Shown here: piece by piece, positions 42,105 to 50,915 of the stretch | Layout of the letters: every line of letters begins with the position of its first letter | How positions within the stretch are numbered: the stretch's first letter is position 1 | DNA from: Clostridia bacterium | Lineage (GTDB): Bacteria; Bacillota; Clostridia; Lutisporales; Lutisporaceae | NCBI GenBank assembly: GCA_035628995.1 | Contig: DASPIR010000024.1 | Coordinates: 34,113-98,112, forward strand | Direction: 5' to 3' | DNA: 64,000 bases | Notes under the pieces: model-generated | Told to the model about the DNA's origin: nothing | Database searches by the model: none | Seen by the model: only the letters and a program-made list of their open reading frames with translations | Made by a program: the position numbers and the translations under genes

Positions 42105-43856
42105 GTGAAGCAATTGATGTCAGGCAACGAGGCGATTGCCAGAGGTGCATATGAAGCCGGTGTTAAAGTCGCCGCAGCTTATCCAGGCACGCCAAGTACA
42201 GAGATATTAGAAAATATTGTGGAGTACAAGAAGGATATCTACTGTGAATGGGCACCAAATGAGAAGGTAGCAGCAGAAGTTGCAATTGGTGCATCTATTG
42301 CAGGAGTAAGAAGCTTATCTGCAATGAAACACGTTGGTTTGAATGTGGCAGCTGACCCTATATTCACATATGCATATCTGGGAGTAAATGCCGGATATGT
42401 TATGATTACAGCTGATGATCCAAGCATGCATAGCTCGCAGAATGAGCAGGACAACAGGTATTATGCGAAGTTTGCCAAGATTCCGATGGTTGAGCCAGGT
42501 GATAGTCAGGAATCCAAGGACTTTTTGGCAGAAGCGTTTAGAATCAGTGAGATGTTTGATACTCCGGTTCTCTATAGAGTAACTACCAGAGTATGCCATA
42601 GCAAGAGCATAGTCGAGTTGGGAGAAAGAACGGAAGTAGAGACTAAAAAATATGAAAGAAATGCTTCAAAGTTTGTAGCAACTCCTGCAAATGCAAAGAT
42701 TGCCCATGCTAAAGTTGAAGATAGATTAAAGGCACTTGAAGAATATGCAAATAAATCACCACTAAACAAGATTGAATATAACAAGAATACAAAGATAGGT
42801 ATAGTAACAGCAAGTGTTGCTTATCAGTATGCGAAGGAAGTATTCGGAGAAGATGCTTCATACTTGAAGCTGGGCTTCACATATCCGCTTCCAATGGACC
42901 TTATAAGAGAATTTGCTTCCAAGTTTGAGACTGTATATGTGATTGAAGAGCTTGAGCCCTTTATGGAAGAACAGATGAAGGCTGTGGGAATAAAGTGCAT
43001 AGGTAAGGAACTTATTCCGAATCTATATGAATTAAATCCTGATGTAGTTGCAAAGGCTCTGCTGAATAAGAAAACTGAGACAAAGACATTGGATGCAAAA
43101 GTTGTAGCAAGACCTCCGGTACTTTGTGCAGGCTGCCCACACAGAGGTTTCTTCTATACAATGTCAAAGAAGAAAAACACAGTTATTACAGGAGATATAG
43201 GCTGCTACACTCTAGGCGGATCAGCGCCGCTTAACGCTTTAGACACTGTTATATGTATGGGAGCAGGCTTCAGCGCAGGTATGGGAATGGCTAAGGCCTT
43301 TGAAGTATCTGGTCGTGACACTAAGGTCTTTGGAGTGCTTGGTGATTCAACCTTCTTCCATTCGGGAATAACAGGTGCTATAGATATAGTTTACAACAAA
43401 GGCAGAATGGTGCCTGTAGTGCTCGACAACAGAATTACAGGTATGACCGGGCATCAGGAGAATCCGGGGACGGGTAAGACTCTGATGGGCGAGGACGCAA
43501 TACAGATAGATCCAGTTGAAGTATTAAAGGCATTAGGGTACAAGACTGTTAAAGTAGTTGATCCCTGTGACCTTAAAGCAATGGATGAGACTGTTGAAGA
43601 GGCTGCAAACAGCAAGGAACCTTATGCAATAGTAACAAAGAGGCCATGTGTACTCATTAAGGGCTTGCCTCCTTTTAAAACAAAATGTACTGTCAACAAG
43701 GATAAATGCAAGAAATGTAAAATGTGTCTGAAGGTAGGCTGCCCTGCAGTGTTCTTTAAAGACGGCACATCATATATAGATCAATCAATGTGTGTAGGCT
43801 GCGAAGTCTGTATGCAGGTTTGCAAATTCGATGCTATAGAGAAGGTTGGTGAATAA
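42105..43856 (+). CDS. iorA: indolepyruvate ferredoxin oxidoreductase alpha subunit
   Basis: 583 residues. Pyruvate-ferredoxin-oxidoreductase-type domains: MSGNEAIARGAYEAGVKVAA, thiamine diphosphate region (GDIGCYTLGGSAPLNALDT, GDSTFFHSGITGA) and a C-terminal 2[4Fe-4S] ferredoxin domain (CKKCKMCLKVGCP, CVGCEVCMQVCKFD). Oxidatively decarboxylates aryl-2-oxo acids to acyl-CoA with ferredoxin. Works with IorB directly downstream. Confidence 0.95.
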   Translation: MKQLMSGNEAIARGAYEAGVKVAAAYPGTPSTEILENIVEYKKDIYCEWAPNEKVAAEVAIGASIAGVRSLSAMKHVGLNVAADPIFTYAYLGVNAGYVMITADDPSMHSSQNEQDNRYYAKFAKIPMVEPGDSQESKDFLAEAFRISEMFDTPVLYRVTTRVCHSKSIVELGERTEVETKKYERNASKFVATPANAKIAHAKVEDRLKALEEYANKSPLNKIEYNKNTKIGIVTASVAYQYAKEVFGEDASYLKLGFTYPLPMDLIREFASKFETVYVIEELEPFMEEQMKAVGIKCIGKELIPNLYELNPDVVAKALLNKKTETKTLDAKVVARPPVLCAGCPHRGFFYTMSKKKNTVITGDIGCYTLGGSAPLNALDTVICMGAGFSAGMGMAKAFEVSGRDTKVFGVLGDSTFFHSGITGAIDIVYNKGRMVPVVLDNRITGMTGHQENPGTGKTLMGEDAIQIDPVEVLKALGYKTVKVVDPCDLKAMDETVEEAANSKEPYAIVTKRPCVLIKGLPPFKTKCTVNKDKCKKCKMCLKVGCPAVFFKDGTSYIDQSMCVGCEVCMQVCKFDAIEKVGE

Positions 43857-43857
43857 T

Positions 43858-44430
43858 ATGAGTGATACTAAAAACATATTATTGGTCGGCGTCGGTGGAC
43901 AAGGAACAATTCTTGTCAGCAGGATATTGACTGCAGGACTTATGAAAGCCGGTTATGACGTAAAGATGTCTGAAGTGCACGGCATGGCTCAGAGAGGTGG
44001 AAGCGTAACCACCCAAGTAAGATACGGCAAGAAGGTATACTCTCCGATAATTGGCTTAGGTCAGGCGGACATTCTCGTTTCCTTTGAGAAGATGGAAGCG
44101 GTGAGATGGGTTGAATATCTCAAGCCTGAGGGAATTGTAGTAGTTAATAATTATGAGATACCTTCCATGCCTATTGCAAGCGGAAAGGAAGAATACCCCC
44201 AGGGACTCATCGAAGCACTGCAGGGTGCATTCAAGACAGTAGTAATTGACGCGGGCAAGATAGCAGAGGAATTGGGTAATATTAAGACACAGAATATAGT
44301 ACTCTTTGGTGCCTTAGTGAAAGCCCTGAAAATGGATGAGATCGACTGGGAAGAAATAATAAGAGAGACCATAAATCCCAAGCTTGTTGACATCAATATC
44401 AAGGCTTACAACAAAGGAAAAGAGCTTTAA
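43858..44430 (+). CDS. iorB: indolepyruvate ferredoxin oxidoreductase beta subunit
   Basis: About 190 residues from ATG 43858 right after the iorA stop. Gamma-type domain of 2-oxo acid oxidoreductases: LVGVGGQGTILVSRILTAGL and HGMAQRGGSVTTQVRYG. Second subunit of the complex; operon ptb-iorA-iorB ends in a terminator. Confidence 0.94.
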   Translation: MSDTKNILLVGVGGQGTILVSRILTAGLMKAGYDVKMSEVHGMAQRGGSVTTQVRYGKKVYSPIIGLGQADILVSFEKMEAVRWVEYLKPEGIVVVNNYEIPSMPIASGKEEYPQGLIEALQGAFKTVVIDAGKIAEELGNIKTQNIVLFGALVKALKMDEIDWEEIIRETINPKLVDINIKAYNKGKEL

Positions 44431-44440
44431 TTCCATAAGC

Positions 44441-44479
44441 AAAAGGGAGCTGCACATTGATTGTGCGCTTCCTTTTTTT
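44441..44479 (+). terminator. intrinsic terminator after iorB
   Basis: AGGGAGC(TG)CACA pairs with TGTG(C)GCTTCCT, one bulge, then T7. Confidence 0.8.
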
Positions 44480-44549
44480 CAATGCTGAGAAATGCTATAA
44501 TATACATATAATGTTCGATTTGAGATATTGAAAAGGTTAGGGTAAATTG

Positions 44550-46592
44550 ATGGAGAGCTATTTAAAAGGGTTGAACAAGGAACAACTGGAGGCAGTCAAG
44601 CATGAGGAAGGGCCGTGTATGGTATTGGCGGGCCCGGGTACAGGAAAAACCACTGTAATTACATCAAGAGTAATCAATCTCATAAAAAAGAAGGTTGCGG
44701 CACCTGAAAATATGCTTGTAGTTACTTTTTCCAGGGCGGCTGCCAATGAGATGAAAGAAAGGTATACCAAGCTTTCTTCTGCTCAAAGTGCAAGGGAAGT
44801 AAGCTTTGGCACCTTCCATTCGGTTTTCTACAAGCTGCTGAGGCAATACAAGGGTTATAAGCTGGAGGACTTGCTTGATGAGAACCTTAAGTTCAATATG
44901 ATAAAAAATATTGTCAGAAGACTTGGAGTTGAGTTTGCGGAAGATGAGGAGCAGATAAGAGAAATAATCAGCGATATGGGATATGTTATCAGTACTATGT
45001 CGGACACATCAAGCTACAAGCCAAGTTCCTGCGACAATATGCAGCTAAGAAGGATAATGGCGGAATACGAGGAATTTAAGCAGCAGTCTGGCAAGTATGA
45101 TTATGATGATATATTGAATGACTGCTACTGCCTGCTTAAGAATAACGCAAGGGTTCTTAAGGAATTAAGGGAGAAATTCAAATACATACTAGTGGATGAG
45201 TTTCAGGATATTAACACATTGCAGTTTGAGACAATAAAGCTTCTAGCGGAGCCTCTCAACAATATTTTTATTGTAGGGGACGATGACCAGTCGATATATG
45301 GCTTCAGGGGTGCCGCACCCGATATTCTTTTGAACTTCGAAAAGCTTTATACAAAGTGCAGCAGGATATACCTGAAAAACAACTACAGGACTACAGAAAA
45401 CATATTGACTTCAGCATTATCGGTTATCAATACCAACAGTAACAGATATTCCAAGGAGCTTGAAGCAGTGAACAGTCAGGGAAGCCTGCCTGTTACCTTT
45501 GAAGCTGAGGATTTTGAAGAGGAAGCCAGGAACATAGCTGGAAGGATAGGTCAGATGAGCAGAACCGGCAAGGAGTTTTCCGATTTTGCAGTTATTTATA
45601 GGACCAATCTTCAATCCAGAGCAGTTATTGATGCTTTTATGGATGCAGGTATTCCTTTTGTTACACTGGATGGAATAGTATCCATGTACAACCACTGGAT
45701 TTTCAAGGACATAATGAGCTACCTGAAGCTGGGGATTGGTCTTGGCAGCAGCAGGGATACCATGAGGATAATAAACAGGCCTAAACGATATATTAGTAAG
45801 GACACAATGGAAAAAGCGGAGAAGCTGGGTGGAGACTTTATTCAAAGCATTACGAATCACAGCAATCTTAATAATCTGCAGATAAACGGAATGCAAGAAT
45901 TCAAGAATGACCTGAAAAGACTCGGGGTAATGGAACCTCAAAATGCTGTCAGATATATAAGGAATGTAATAGGCTACGATGAATACCTTAAGGAATATGC
46001 GGCTTCAAAGGGTATAAGTACAAAAGGGCTTATGGAGACAATTGAAGAAATCCAAAGCTCCGCTTCAAGTTTCAAAAGTATTGTACTGTATATGCAGCAC
46101 GTGGATGAGGTATCAGAGAAGCTGGGGGAAAAGGATTACGCAAATTTCGGACGCAACAATGTAAAGCTTCTGACAATGCACAAGGCTAAGGGTCTGGAAT
46201 TTGATACAGTGTTCATCTGCGGCTCGATAGAAGGACTAGCACCATACATAAAGAATGATTCTGAGGCTGATACTGATTTTGAAGAAGAAAGAAGACTTTA
46301 TTATGTGGCAATGACAAGAGCAAAAAGGGAACTATGCATCACTATTCCGAAGCACAGGTACGGTAAAGCGGTCAAACCCTCGCGATTTGTGGAGGAATTT
46401 CAGAAAAGTATTGATTACAGCAGCCAGGTTCATATAGGGCAGAAGATATATCATAAGATATATTACAGCGGGGTGGTAAGAGAGATAATTGACAGTAAGG
46501 AAGGTGCAAGGATAAAGGTAGACTTTGAAGGCAGCATGAAGGAGCTTAATCTGAAGGCATGCCTTAAGAATGAAATTGTAAGGCTTCTGTAA
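44550..46592 (+). CDS. UvrD/PcrA-like superfamily 1 DNA helicase
   Basis: 680 residues from ATG 44550 (weak ribosome binding site; TTG 44547 adjacent). Motifs: Q motif LNKEQLEAVKHEEGP, Walker A AGPGTGKTTVIT, Walker B LVDEFQDIN, III GDDDQSIYGFRG, IV NYRTTENI, V LTMHKAKGLEFDTVFI and VI RRLYYVAMTRAKREL. A 3'-5' helicase in repair or recombination. Shorter than PcrA (~740), with a short C-terminal extension. Confidence 0.93.
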   Translation: MESYLKGLNKEQLEAVKHEEGPCMVLAGPGTGKTTVITSRVINLIKKKVAAPENMLVVTFSRAAANEMKERYTKLSSAQSAREVSFGTFHSVFYKLLRQYKGYKLEDLLDENLKFNMIKNIVRRLGVEFAEDEEQIREIISDMGYVISTMSDTSSYKPSSCDNMQLRRIMAEYEEFKQQSGKYDYDDILNDCYCLLKNNARVLKELREKFKYILVDEFQDINTLQFETIKLLAEPLNNIFIVGDDDQSIYGFRGAAPDILLNFEKLYTKCSRIYLKNNYRTTENILTSALSVINTNSNRYSKELEAVNSQGSLPVTFEAEDFEEEARNIAGRIGQMSRTGKEFSDFAVIYRTNLQSRAVIDAFMDAGIPFVTLDGIVSMYNHWIFKDIMSYLKLGIGLGSSRDTMRIINRPKRYISKDTMEKAEKLGGDFIQSITNHSNLNNLQINGMQEFKNDLKRLGVMEPQNAVRYIRNVIGYDEYLKEYAASKGISTKGLMETIEEIQSSASSFKSIVLYMQHVDEVSEKLGEKDYANFGRNNVKLLTMHKAKGLEFDTVFICGSIEGLAPYIKNDSEADTDFEEERRLYYVAMTRAKRELCITIPKHRYGKAVKPSRFVEEFQKSIDYSSQVHIGQKIYHKIYYSGVVREIIDSKEGARIKVDFEGSMKELNLKACLKNEIVRLL

Positions 46593-46623
46593 CGTTTAAT
46601 ATTATTTAAGGAAGGGAATATCT

Positions 46624-47418
46624 ATGGATAGAATGAAGGTATCTGTGATACAGCTTGATATAGCTGACGGCGAACCTGAGATTAACAGGGAGAGGGTTCG
46701 AATGTTGATTGAAAAGGCAGCAGTGGATAAGCCTGACGCAATCTTACTTCCCGAAATGTGGACTACCGCTTATGAGCTTACAAAGCTGGAGCAGCTTTGT
46801 GACAAAGAGGGCAAGCCGACCCTTGACATGATATGCGAGCTGTCGGCTAAGTATGGAGTGAACATAATAGCTGGTTCTTTTGCAGATATGGGTAAAGACG
46901 GCGGCATAAGAAACACATCTTATGTCACAGACAGAAAAGGTAATATCATTGCCAAATATGAAAAAATACACCTATTCAAGCTTATGGGAGAGGATGCCAG
47001 CCTAAAGGCGGGGAAGAAGTACTGTACTTTTGAACTGGACGGAGTAAAGTGCGGGCTTATCATCTGTTATGACCTGAGATTTCCTGAACTGATAAGGACT
47101 TTGGCGCTGGAAGGAATAAAAGTGCTCTTTGTCCCTGCAGAATGGCCAGCAAGAAGGATAATGCACTGGACGACACTCTTGAAAGCAAGAGCAATAGAAA
47201 ACCAGATTTTTGTTGTAGCAGCGAACAGGGCAGGAAAGAGCTGTAGTGATGATTTCATAGGCGGATCGGCTGTAATTGATCCATGGGGAGAGGCATATGC
47301 AGAAGCTGATTTCAAGGAACAGATAATAAGTGCAGAGTTAGAGCTTGGCAAAGTAGAAGAAATACGGTCGAACATGGATATTCTTTCGGACAGGGTGCCG
47401 GAAACATATAGACTTTAG
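46624..47418 (+). CDS. nitrilase-family carbon-nitrogen hydrolase
   Basis: 264 residues with the Glu-Lys-Cys triad: LPEMWTTAY (Glu ~42), KYEKIHLFKLMGE (Lys ~115), GLIICYDLRFPELIRTLAL (Cys ~148). Close to omega-amidase (NIT2-like, MtnU in B. subtilis), which deamidates 2-oxoglutaramate/ketoglutaramate. The presence of mtnP 2 kb away fits methionine salvage (inference). Confidence 0.88.
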   Translation: MDRMKVSVIQLDIADGEPEINRERVRMLIEKAAVDKPDAILLPEMWTTAYELTKLEQLCDKEGKPTLDMICELSAKYGVNIIAGSFADMGKDGGIRNTSYVTDRKGNIIAKYEKIHLFKLMGEDASLKAGKKYCTFELDGVKCGLIICYDLRFPELIRTLALEGIKVLFVPAEWPARRIMHWTTLLKARAIENQIFVVAANRAGKSCSDDFIGGSAVIDPWGEAYAEADFKEQIISAELELGKVEEIRSNMDILSDRVPETYRL

Positions 47419-47432
47419 ACAGGAGGAGAAGA

Positions 47433-47690
47433 ATGAATTACGTTAGAATAATAAGGATGTCAGGAAGCATTTTTGTAAGGGAATTTGTAAAGCCTGAAAA
47501 GGCACGAAAGAAGGTACAGTACAGAGAGGTGGATGAAAAGACTGTGGCAGAACAGTTCTTAAAGGGTGATGCCACTGTACTGGTTGAGTTTGAGGAATCA
47601 GAAAGAGAGCCAATTATGTTGGACTTGGAAAGCGATAAGGAGCTTATAAAGAAATATCTTGGGAGCAGGTTTATAGGATATAAGGCATAA
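47433..47690 (+). CDS. conserved-looking small protein, unknown
   Basis: 85 residues, AGGAGGAG ribosome binding site. Basic N-terminus (VRIIRMSGSIFVREF with KPEKARKK) and acidic C-terminus. No family recognised. Sits between the amidase and GNAT genes with short gaps. Confidence 0.55.
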   Translation: MNYVRIIRMSGSIFVREFVKPEKARKKVQYREVDEKTVAEQFLKGDATVLVEFEESEREPIMLDLESDKELIKKYLGSRFIGYKA

Positions 47691-47710
47691 CAGGAATGGG
47701 AGGGGTTAAA

Positions 47711-48595
47711 ATGTACAGGTTCAGAAAAGTTACACAGTCTGATAAGGAAAGAGTATTAGAGATTTCGTCGAAGATTTGGGAAGGCAATGATTTTATAAAA
47801 TATGTTTTTGACGATTGGGTTAAAGAAACAGAAGGAGAATTCACGCTGGGTGAGAAGGATGGAGTCGTTGTAGGCTTTGCAAAATATACGAAACATAATG
47901 ATACTGAAGCTTGGCTGGAAGGGATAAGGGTTGATGAGAAGTATGCACATCAAGGCTTTGGGAAGGCCGTTACTCAGTATTATCTAAGCAGGGCAAAGGC
48001 TGAAGGTGTGGAAATAGTAAGGCTTAGTGCCTATATAGGAAGCAAAGAGAGCATTAACATTGTAGAAGGCTTGGGCTTTAAGAAGGATGGTTATTTCACT
48101 ACAGGCTATAAGCAACTGAGCAAGGAGGCATTAAAGTCTTCAGGCGCAAAAACTGTTATAAACGTAATGAGTACGGCAACTGCATGGGACTTGATAACCA
48201 GAGGCAATGCATATTATATGGCGAATGGATATGTAAGCTTTGGATGGACTTTCAAAAAGCTGACCTATGAGCTGGTAGAAAGACTTGTAAAAGACAAATG
48301 CGTTTATGGAGTGCTGCGGGATGGAAAAGTATCTTCAGTGATGATACTCACAGAGGACTCACATATGGACAGAGGGCTCAGCATAGGCTTCATAGACGGG
48401 GATATGGGAGCAATGAAGGAGCTTGTGGATTTTGCCGAGCAGCAGGCTACTAAACAGAATATGGAATATTATGAGATAATGGCGCAAATGGATGAAAGGC
48501 TTATCAATGTGATGGAACTAAGCAGCTTCGAATTCCTAAGCGAAAGATACAGGGAAGTAAATGTGTTTGTATATAGTATGAAATTAATAGGGTAG
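47711..48595 (+). CDS. GNAT family N-acetyltransferase, two-domain
   Basis: About 294 residues from ATG 47711 (GGGAGGGG). N-terminal GNAT domain with RVDEKYAHQGFGKAVTQYY and NIVEGLGFKKDG; the C-terminal ~150 residues form a second, degenerate GNAT-like half (KDKCVYGVLRDGKVSSVM). Substrate unknown. Confidence 0.87.
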   Translation: MYRFRKVTQSDKERVLEISSKIWEGNDFIKYVFDDWVKETEGEFTLGEKDGVVVGFAKYTKHNDTEAWLEGIRVDEKYAHQGFGKAVTQYYLSRAKAEGVEIVRLSAYIGSKESINIVEGLGFKKDGYFTTGYKQLSKEALKSSGAKTVINVMSTATAWDLITRGNAYYMANGYVSFGWTFKKLTYELVERLVKDKCVYGVLRDGKVSSVMILTEDSHMDRGLSIGFIDGDMGAMKELVDFAEQQATKQNMEYYEIMAQMDERLINVMELSSFEFLSERYREVNVFVYSMKLIG

Positions 48596-48653
48596 GGGGA
48601 TCATATGCAAGCCTAAATAGGTGCATGTTTAAACACTGGAATATTTGGGAATA

Positions 48654-48687
48654 CTCCATAAATGAAAATCATTTATGGAGGTTTTTT
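48654..48687 (+). promoter_or_regulatory. hairpin sequestering the L25 ribosome binding site
   Basis: CTCCATAAATG (48654-48664) pairs perfectly with CATTTATGGAG (48670-48680), loop AAAAT, followed by G and six T. The 3' arm contains the GGAG of the ribosome binding site of the ATG at 48688. It could act as a translation-blocking hairpin or leaky terminator. Confidence 0.65.
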
Positions 48688-49320
48688 ATGAAGAACGTTG
48701 AGTTGGGTGTAAATAATAGGACGGGTTCTGGGAATAAGCAGACAAGGAAGCTTAGAAAAGAGAATTGCATTCCTGCAATACTATATGAAAAAGGGTCTAA
48801 GGGAAGATTGCTAAAAGTTGATGAAATCGAACTCAGAAGCCTTCTTGCCAAGAACGGAGAGAACGTGATAGTAAAGCTTAGTGTGGATGGAACAGAGATA
48901 CCTGCCGTTATAAAAGAGGTGCAGAGGGATCACCTGCAAGACCGCCTAATACATGTGGATTTTCAACCTGTAACACTTCATGAAATAATACATGCCGAGG
49001 TACCAATATTGGTAGTGAATGGGGAGAGGGTTGAGAAAAACGGCTGGGTAATAAATAAACAAATGACCGAAGTGGAAATAGAGGGTGAAATTGAGAAAAT
49101 ACCACCAGTAATTACAGTTGATGCCTCGAAGTATACAGTCGGGCATGTTTTGAGAGTGGCCGAACTTGAAATATCGAAGGAGCTTTCAATAATAAATGAG
49201 AAGAATGAAGTGATACTCTCGATACTGCCTACTAGGGATGAACCCATAAACCTGGTATTTGACAGGGTTGAGCCTGAACTTGTAAATACAGAAAAGCAAG
49301 ATAAACAAAAGGATAAATAG
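48688..49320 (+). CDS. rplY: 50S ribosomal protein L25/general stress protein Ctc
   Basis: About 210 residues from ATG 48688. N-terminal L25 domain (GSGNKQTRKLRKENCIPAIL, VIKEVQRDHLQDRLIHVDF) that binds 5S rRNA plus the C-terminal TL5 domain (AEVPILVVNGERVEKNGW). Ctc is stress-induced in Bacillus. The leader hairpin at 48654 likely regulates it. Confidence 0.92.
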   Translation: MKNVELGVNNRTGSGNKQTRKLRKENCIPAILYEKGSKGRLLKVDEIELRSLLAKNGENVIVKLSVDGTEIPAVIKEVQRDHLQDRLIHVDFQPVTLHEIIHAEVPILVVNGERVEKNGWVINKQMTEVEIEGEIEKIPPVITVDASKYTVGHVLRVAELEISKELSIINEKNEVILSILPTRDEPINLVFDRVEPELVNTEKQDKQKDK

Positions 49321-49357
49321 AAATAGCTGCTTAAAGCAGCTATTTCTATTTATCCTT
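49309..49357. terminator. 22-bp perfect inverted repeat overlapping the L25 stop codon
   Basis: Arms 49309-49330 and 49336-49357 are exactly complementary around a 5-base loop (TTAAA). There is no long T run, only mixed A/T after the stem. It probably ends transcription before mtnP or stabilises the 3' end. Confidence 0.65.
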
Positions 49358-49431
49358 AAAACCTGGCTTGTCTAAGCTGGCTGATTATAGTAATATTAAA
49401 TGTGTAATAAAGTAAGAGGAGGCAGCAGAGT

Positions 49432-50181
49432 ATGAATTATAGAGCTGATATTGGAGTTTTTGGAGGTTCAGGCTTTTATTCCTTTCTTGATGATGTTGAA
49501 GAGATTGATATAGAAACCCCCTATGGCAGCACCAGTGACAAAATTGCCTTAGCAAAGATTGGGGATAAAACTGTTGCCTTTTTACCCAGACACGGCAAGC
49601 AGCATTCATTTCCACCACATATGATACCGTTCAGAGCAAATGTTTATGCTATGAAAATGCTTGGGGTCAAACACATAATCGCTCCTACTGCATCAGGAAG
49701 CCTGCAGGCCTACATTAAACCAGGGGAGTTCGTAGTATGCGACCAGTTCGTGGATAGGACCTGGGGAAGAAAGGATACCTACTTTGAGGGTCCAGAGACG
49801 AAGCATGTAAGCCCGGCAGAACCCTATGACGAGACCTTGAGGAATCTTGCGATAAGAGCTTGTGAGGGAGCAGGGGTAAATGTACATAGAAAAGGTACGG
49901 TTGTTGTAATACAAGGACCGAGGTTTTCGACAAAGGCTGAGAGCAGATGGTTCAGCAAGATGGGTTGGGAAGTCATAAATATGACTCAATATCCGGAATG
50001 CATGCTGGCGAAGGAACTGGAAATACCATATGTGAACATATCTCTCATAACAGATTATGATGCAGGACTTGAAGGCAATGAGGATATAAAGCCAGTTACC
50101 GAGGAAGAGGTTTACAGAGTATTCAGCGCTAATAATGAAAAAGTGAAGAAAGTAATATACCATATGATAGAGAAGCTTTAA
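49432..50181 (+). CDS. mtnP: S-methyl-5'-thioadenosine phosphorylase
   Basis: 249 residues, GAGGAGG ribosome binding site. GVFGGSGFYSFLDDVEEID (GGSG phosphate loop), FLPRHGKQHSFPPHMIPF, GTVVVIQGPRFSTKAESRWF and NMTQYPECMLAKELEIPY. Splits MTA, the by-product of spermidine synthesis, into adenine and methylthioribose-1-phosphate; spermidine synthase lies at 53.9 kb. Confidence 0.93.
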   Translation: MNYRADIGVFGGSGFYSFLDDVEEIDIETPYGSTSDKIALAKIGDKTVAFLPRHGKQHSFPPHMIPFRANVYAMKMLGVKHIIAPTASGSLQAYIKPGEFVVCDQFVDRTWGRKDTYFEGPETKHVSPAEPYDETLRNLAIRACEGAGVNVHRKGTVVVIQGPRFSTKAESRWFSKMGWEVINMTQYPECMLAKELEIPYVNISLITDYDAGLEGNEDIKPVTEEEVYRVFSANNEKVKKVIYHMIEKL

Positions 50182-50216
50182 TACTATAATACAAACAAGT
50201 TAGTTGAGGTAGATAT

Positions 50217-50900
50217 ATGAAGGGAAAGCTCATAATAATTGAAGCAGGTACGGATGGAAGTGGAAAGGCCACTCAAACAAAAATACTTTTTCACAGGCTG
50301 AAAGAGGAAAAGCATAATATCAGGAAGGTTGAATACCCCAATTACAAGAGTAATTCATCAGCACTGGTAAAAATGTATTTGAATGGTGAATTCGGCAATA
50401 GACCTGAGGATGTAAATGCATATGCGGCATCAACTTTCTATGCGGTTGACCGATATGCCTCCTATGTGAAGGAATGGCAGAAGTTTTATGAAAAAGGCGG
50501 CATAGTTCTGGCAGATAGATATACAACTTCAAATATGGTGCATCAGGCATCAAAAATCGAAGATGAAATGGAGCGGAATGAATATCTGGATTGGCTTTGG
50601 GATCTGGAATTTGTAAAGCTGGGGCTGCCTATTCCCGATATGGTGATATTCATGGATGTTCCTCCTGTAATAACCAATAATTTGATGTCCGCCAGAAACA
50701 ATAAAATAACTGGTGGTTCCAAGAAGGACATACATGAAAGCGATAGTGAATATCTTAGTAAGACATACCAGAATGCCTGCTGGATAGCAGAAAAGTATAA
50801 GTGGAATAGGATTCAATGCATTGCAAACAATTGTTTGAGGAGCATAGATGATATACACAATGAAATATATGATTCTATAGTTAAAAACCTCCCGCTATAA
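50217..50900 (+). CDS. thymidylate kinase-like protein
   Basis: 227 residues. P-loop region EAGTDGSGKATQTKILFHRL (GTDGSGKAT), VEYPNYKSNSSALVKMYLNG, and the DRY-type ADRYTTSNMVHQASK with VIFMDVPP. Longer and more divergent than bacterial Tmk (~210), a type seen in clostridia. Phosphorylates dTMP. Confidence 0.85.
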   Translation: MKGKLIIIEAGTDGSGKATQTKILFHRLKEEKHNIRKVEYPNYKSNSSALVKMYLNGEFGNRPEDVNAYAASTFYAVDRYASYVKEWQKFYEKGGIVLADRYTTSNMVHQASKIEDEMERNEYLDWLWDLEFVKLGLPIPDMVIFMDVPPVITNNLMSARNNKITGGSKKDIHESDSEYLSKTYQNACWIAEKYKWNRIQCIANNCLRSIDDIHNEIYDSIVKNLPL

Positions 50901-50912
50901 CGGGAGGTTTTT
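50883..50912. terminator. bidirectional terminator between convergent genes
   Basis: AAAAACCTCCCG pairs with CGGGAGGTTTTT (loop CTATAA). Serves the kinase gene (plus) and asparaginase gene (minus). Confidence 0.92.
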
Positions 50913-50915
50913 CAA

